64,000 nucleotides of DNA from Halohasta litorea. GTDB lineage: Archaea > Halobacteriota > Halobacteria > Halobacteriales > Haloferacaceae. Below the pieces are notes generated by a model. The model did not search any database. It was given only the letters and a program-made list of their open reading frames with translations, and was not told the origin of the DNA. This document shows positions 60,737-64,000 of the stretch, piece after piece; positions within the stretch are counted from its first letter, which is position 1, and each line of letters begins with the position of its first letter. The position numbers and the translations under genes were made by a program. The stretch is taken from contig NZ_JANHDJ010000002.1 in the NCBI RefSeq assembly GCF_024494645.1, positions 496,001 through 560,000 of the forward strand, given 5' to 3'.

Positions 60737-61165
60737 ATGAGTCAGTCGTACAATCGGGGCCTTATCGAGGACTTCGGCCGCTGGCGGGAGTTCTCCGCGG
60801 GGATGTGGGCATGGATCTTTCACAAGTTCACCGGCTGGGTGCTTGTGGGATACCTGTTTACCCATATCGCCGTCCTCAGCACGTCGATCCCGGCAAGCGC
60901 CGGAGAGACCGTCGTGTACGAGGGAACCCAAGTGGACGTGTACACCGGGACGATCGTCGCGCTCGAAAGCCTCCTCGTGGTGCGGATTCTCGAGGTGGGC
61001 TTGCTCGCGGTCGCCGTCTTCCACATCCTCAACGGGCTCCGCCTACTGTTCGTCGACCTCGGAATCGGGCTGGAATCACAGGACAAGAGTTTCTACGCAT
61101 CCCTGATCCTCACTGGAGCGATCACGGTTGCCTCTGTCCCGACGTTCATCGCGGGGGCGTTCTAA
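60737..61165 (+). CDS. sdhC: Succinate dehydrogenase cytochrome b556 subunit SdhC
   Basis: The ATG at 60737 ([36 protein letters not shown]) is chosen over 60632. The 142-residue protein has three membrane helices. The [19 protein letters not shown] stretch carries candidate heme and quinone site residues. It anchors complex II and passes electrons to menaquinone. A methionine-rich start and a DMS-like end (FIAGAF) are typical of haloarchaeal SdhC. It abuts sdhD directly (the ATG follows the stop codon without a gap), consistent with a single operon. Confidence 0.9.
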   Translation: MSQSYNRGLIEDFGRWREFSAGMWAWIFHKFTGWVLVGYLFTHIAVLSTSIPASAGETVVYEGTQVDVYTGTIVALESLLVVRILEVGLLAVAVFHILNGLRLLFVDLGIGLESQDKSFYASLILTGAITVASVPTFIAGAF

Positions 61166-61540
61166 ATGGCTGAGCACTACTCCTCGTTCACGAAGGGCGG
61201 ACGGCTCTGGCTCTGGCAGCGCATCACGGCGGCGTTCCTCGTCGTCGTGCTCGCGTTCCACTTCTTCCTGTTGCACTTCGTCTACCACGCCGACGAAGTC
61301 ACCTTCGCGCTGAGTCAGGCACGGATGGAGACGCTGACCTACTACTCGCTGATGATCCTGTTCCTGTTCACCGCGACGTTCCACGGGGTCAACGGTGTTT
61401 ATAATGCCTTGGTCAACCAAGGGTTAACAGGTACCAAGCGCCAAGCTGTCAAATGGACGCTCGTCGCCGCCAGCGTCGTGCTGCTGGTCCAGGGAGTCCG
61501 CACGGCAAACGCGTGGGCCGGATTCACGACGTTCTTCTAA
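61166..61540 (+). CDS. sdhD: Succinate dehydrogenase membrane anchor subunit SdhD
   Basis: The 124-residue protein has three membrane helices and matches the haloarchaeal SdhD pattern: WLWQRITAAFLVVVLAFHFFLLHFVYH at residues 14-40 and LFTATFHGVNGVYNALVNQG near 71. His residues in helices 1 and 2 are candidate heme or quinone ligands. It pairs with SdhC to hold the complex in the membrane. The gene starts directly at the end of sdhC and is followed 2 bases later by the sdhB ATG, indicating tight coupling. Confidence 0.9.
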   Translation: MAEHYSSFTKGGRLWLWQRITAAFLVVVLAFHFFLLHFVYHADEVTFALSQARMETLTYYSLMILFLFTATFHGVNGVYNALVNQGLTGTKRQAVKWTLVAASVVLLVQGVRTANAWAGFTTFF

Positions 61541-61542
61541 CC

Positions 61543-62439
61543 ATGAGCACACAGCCACCACAACACGAACACGAGGAATCGCCCGCCGATGGGGTCGACG
61601 ACGCCGAGTCGACGCCACCGGCCCAACAGCGGCGCGAAGACGCCAAAGCCGACAAGCGCAGTCGGGACGCCCAACGACAGGCCGAAGCCGACGACGCGGC
61701 CAAACGCGACGAGCCGACGCGGCACATCAAGGTGTTCCGCTACGATCCCGAGATCGAGGGCAAACAGGAGCCGCGGTTCGACGACTTCCACGTCCCCTTC
61801 GAGAAGGGGATGACCGTCCTCGACGCGCTGATCTACGCCCGCGACCAGTACGACCCGTCGCTGACCTTCCGGCACTCCTGTCGACAGGCAGTCTGTGGGT
61901 CGGACGCCTTCTTCGTCAACGGCGACCAGCGGTTGGGCTGCAAAACCCAGCTCTCCGAACTCGACGATCCGGTCCGGATCGAACCGCTGCCACACCAGGA
62001 GGTCGTCAAGGACCTGGTCGTCGACATGGACCACTTCTACGAGGAGATGGAGGCGGTCGACCCCTACTTCGACCCCGACGAGACGCCCGATGGCGAACTC
62101 GAAGAGCAGCGCCAGTCCAGAGAAAACAGAGAGAAGGTGAAGATGTCGACGCGGTGTATCTGGTGTGGGGCCTGCTTTTCGTCCTGTAACATCGCTGCCG
62201 GGGACAACCAGTATCTCGGCCCGGCGGCCCTTAATAAGGCCTACCGGTTTGCGATGGACGACCGCGAGGGCGAGAGCCGCAAAACCGAGCGGCTCGAAAC
62301 CATCGAACAGGAACACGGCGTCTGGCGGTGTCAGACCCAGTTCTCCTGTACCAACGTCTGTCCCAAGGACATCCCACTGACCGAGCACATCCAGGAACTG
62401 AAACGCGAAGCGGTCAAGAAGAATCTGAAGTTCTGGTAG
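61543..62439 (+). CDS. sdhB: Succinate dehydrogenase iron-sulfur subunit SdhB
   Basis: The ATG at 61543 is two bases after the sdhD stop. The 298-residue protein has a long acidic N-terminal extension (1-55, rich in Q, E, D and K), a [2Fe-2S] domain with CRQAVCGSDAFFVNGDQRLGC, and a C-terminal ferredoxin-like domain with CIWCGACFSSC and CQTQFSCTNVCP for [4Fe-4S] and [3Fe-4S]. The Asp in CGSD replaces a Cys ligand, as in E. coli SdhB. It carries electrons from SdhA flavin to the membrane subunits. The N-terminal extension is unusual in length but common in haloarchaea. Confidence 0.93.
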   Translation: MSTQPPQHEHEESPADGVDDAESTPPAQQRREDAKADKRSRDAQRQAEADDAAKRDEPTRHIKVFRYDPEIEGKQEPRFDDFHVPFEKGMTVLDALIYARDQYDPSLTFRHSCRQAVCGSDAFFVNGDQRLGCKTQLSELDDPVRIEPLPHQEVVKDLVVDMDHFYEEMEAVDPYFDPDETPDGELEEQRQSRENREKVKMSTRCIWCGACFSSCNIAAGDNQYLGPAALNKAYRFAMDDREGESRKTERLETIEQEHGVWRCQTQFSCTNVCPKDIPLTEHIQELKREAVKKNLKFW

Positions 62440-62482
62440 TCAGTATCAAGAGCCTTCAGACCCAATAAACCAACAATCAATT

Positions 62483-64000
62483 ATGTACGAACACGACGTA
62501 ATCGTGGTCGGTGCGGGCGGTGCCGGGCTTCGAGCAGCGATTGCCGCCGACGAGGCCGGTGCCGACGTAGCGATCGTCTCGAAACTCCACCCGGTGCGGA
62601 GCCACACGGGCGCAGCCGAGGGCGGCATTAATGCTGCACTCCGGGATGCGGACTCCTGGGAGGATCACGCCTACGATACGATGAAGGGGTCGGACTATCT
62701 GGGCGATGCCCCGGCGATCGAAACGCTCTGTCAGGACAGCCCCTACGAGGTCATCCAGCTCGAACACTGGGGGATGGCCTTCTCCCGCGAGGAGGACGGC
62801 CGCGTCTCCCAGCGACCCTTTGGAGGACTGTCGTTCCCACGGACTACCTACGCGGGCGCAGAGACGGGCCACCAGCTACTCCACACGCTGTACGAACAGC
62901 TCGTCAAACGCGGCATTCAGGTGTACGACGAGTGGTACGTGATGAACCTCGCGGTCACCGACGAGGAGCGGCCCGAGGACCGCCACTGTCACGGCGTCGT
63001 CGCCTATGACGTCCAGACCAGCGAAGTGGCTGGCTTCAAGGCCCGTGACGGCGTAATCCTCGCGACCGGCGGTCCCGGACAGGCGTTCGATCACACGACC
63101 AACGCGGTCTCCTGTACCGGCGACGGCCAGGCGATGGCCTACCGCGCGGGCGTCCCCCTCGAAGATATGGAATTCATTCAGTTCCACCCGACGACGCTCC
63201 CCTCTACCGGGGTGCTGATCTCCGAGGGTGTCCGCGGCGAGGGTGGGATCCTCTACAACGAGGAGGGCGAGCGCTTCATGTACGAACGCGGCTACGCCAA
63301 CAACGACGGCGAACTCGCCTCCCGCGACGTGGTCTCCCGCGCGGAGTTGACGGAGGTCAACGAAGGGAGAGGGATCGAAGACGAGTACGTTCACCTCGAT
63401 ATGCGCCACCTCGGCGAGGACCGTATCATGGATCGGCTCGAAAACATCCTCCACCTCGCGGAGGACTTTGAGGGCGCGGATGGGATCGAGGAGCCGATGC
63501 CGGTCAAACCCGGCCAACACTACGCGATGGGCGGCATCGAGACCGACGAGAACGGCGAGACCTGTGTCGGTGGGCTCTACGCTGCCGGTGAGTGTGCCTG
63601 TGCGTCGGTCCACGGCGCGAACCGCCTCGGCGGCAACGCGCTGCCCGAACTCATCGTCCTGGGCAAACGCGCGGGCTACCACGCCGCGGGCAAGGAGATC
63701 GAGGAGGCGAAAGTCGAGACCGGCAAACGCGGCGAGTACGAAACCGCGACGATCGACTCCCCGGTCGAACTCGGCGAGGGCGGCTCGCCCGGCGACGCTG
63801 TCGCCGACGGCGGCGCGGTCGCCGCGGGCGGGTCGGCCGACCCCGACACGCTGCTCGAACAAACGGTGGAATCCGAGCGCCAGCGCGTCGACGAGCTCCA
63901 GTCGGGCGAAGATGGCATCCACCACTCGGAGGTTCGCTCGAAGGTCCAGGAGACGATGACCGACCACGTCAACGTCTTCCGCGAGGAGGAGGGGCTCAAA
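62483..64000 (+). CDS. sdhA: Succinate dehydrogenase flavoprotein subunit SdhA (3' end outside window)
   Basis: The ATG at 62483 starts MYEHDVIVVGAGGAGLRAAI, an FAD Rossmann motif, and the frame stays open to the window edge (506 codons seen). The flavin-binding HTGAAEGGINAAL segment, the substrate site RPFGG, the FIQFHPTTLP stretch near residue 231, SEGVRGEGG, the catalytic Arg region YERGYANNDGELASRDVVSRA and GLYAAGECACASVHGANRLGGNALPELIV near 374 are all present. It oxidises succinate to fumarate. It follows sdhB by 43 bp and completes the sdhCDBA operon. The missing part is the C-terminal tail. Confidence 0.95.
   Translation, partial: MYEHDVIVVGAGGAGLRAAIAADEAGADVAIVSKLHPVRSHTGAAEGGINAALRDADSWEDHAYDTMKGSDYLGDAPAIETLCQDSPYEVIQLEHWGMAFSREEDGRVSQRPFGGLSFPRTTYAGAETGHQLLHTLYEQLVKRGIQVYDEWYVMNLAVTDEERPEDRHCHGVVAYDVQTSEVAGFKARDGVILATGGPGQAFDHTTNAVSCTGDGQAMAYRAGVPLEDMEFIQFHPTTLPSTGVLISEGVRGEGGILYNEEGERFMYERGYANNDGELASRDVVSRAELTEVNEGRGIEDEYVHLDMRHLGEDRIMDRLENILHLAEDFEGADGIEEPMPVKPGQHYAMGGIETDENGETCVGGLYAAGECACASVHGANRLGGNALPELIVLGKRAGYHAAGKEIEEAKVETGKRGEYETATIDSPVELGEGGSPGDAVADGGAVAAGGSADPDTLLEQTVESERQRVDELQSGEDGIHHSEVRSKVQETMTDHVNVFREEEGLK

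Overview
The window comes from a haloarchaeon (class Halobacteria). It is GC-rich and its proteins are strongly acidic. Many genes have a TATA box about 25 bases before the start codon, as expected for leaderless transcripts. It carries haloarchaeal hallmark families: a Bat/HTH_10 multi-sensor regulator, DUF63, DUF2270, deoxyhypusine synthase, Tat-type lipoproteins, and transporters fused to universal-stress domains. I see no rRNA, tRNA, CRISPR array or recognisable insertion sequence.

Positions 1-4608 hold a molybdenum-enzyme block: the C-terminal part of a formate dehydrogenase-like subunit, a DUF1641 partner, a second molybdopterin oxidoreductase and MobA, all on the + strand with very short gaps or overlaps.

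Positions about 5380-24443 form a 19-kb catabolic island. It encodes a ThuA-like protein, a GlcG/HbpS protein, GlpB and GlpA without GlpC, a polytopic membrane protein, a DeoR regulator, two FGGY kinases, a PdxA2-type dehydrogenase, a single-domain class II aldolase, a protein made of two fused class II aldolase domains, a DgoD-like enolase-superfamily protein with altered active-site residues, an IclR regulator and an MFS transporter. The likely theme is uptake, phosphorylation, oxidation or decarboxylation, and aldol cleavage of a polyol or sugar acid to dihydroxyacetone phosphate. The substrate cannot be named from sequence. Eight copies of one 17-bp palindrome (GTTCG-NNATNNN-YGAAC) lie only in non-coding gaps of this island, and a second 22-bp palindrome (ATTACA-N4-TATG-N2-TGTAAT) occurs three times there. 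Together they look like a cluster-specific regulon, most plausibly run by the IclR protein and one further regulator.

Positions 24467-34316 contain a DtxR regulator with a ferritin-like partner, two tandem APC permeases with C-terminal Usp domains, a free UspA, an Lrp/AsnC-RCK_C regulator, a formate/nitrite transporter fused to Usp domains, and DeoC. Positions 34399-41165 hold mostly membrane or exported proteins of unknown function, plus uridine phosphorylase and a membrane-anchored repeat protein. Positions 41322-53303 are regulatory: a 1364-residue PAS/GAF/Bat regulator, three small HTH regulators, a flavoprotein, a creatininase-family hydrolase, a seven-helix histidine kinase and a candidate 25-residue microprotein. 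Positions 53487-60540 hold deoxyhypusine synthase, a peroxiredoxin, a RimK-like ATP-grasp ligase fused to a pepsin-like protease domain, a histidine phosphatase and an AstE/AspA-type metallohydrolase. The window ends in sdhCDBA, with sdhA cut by the window edge.
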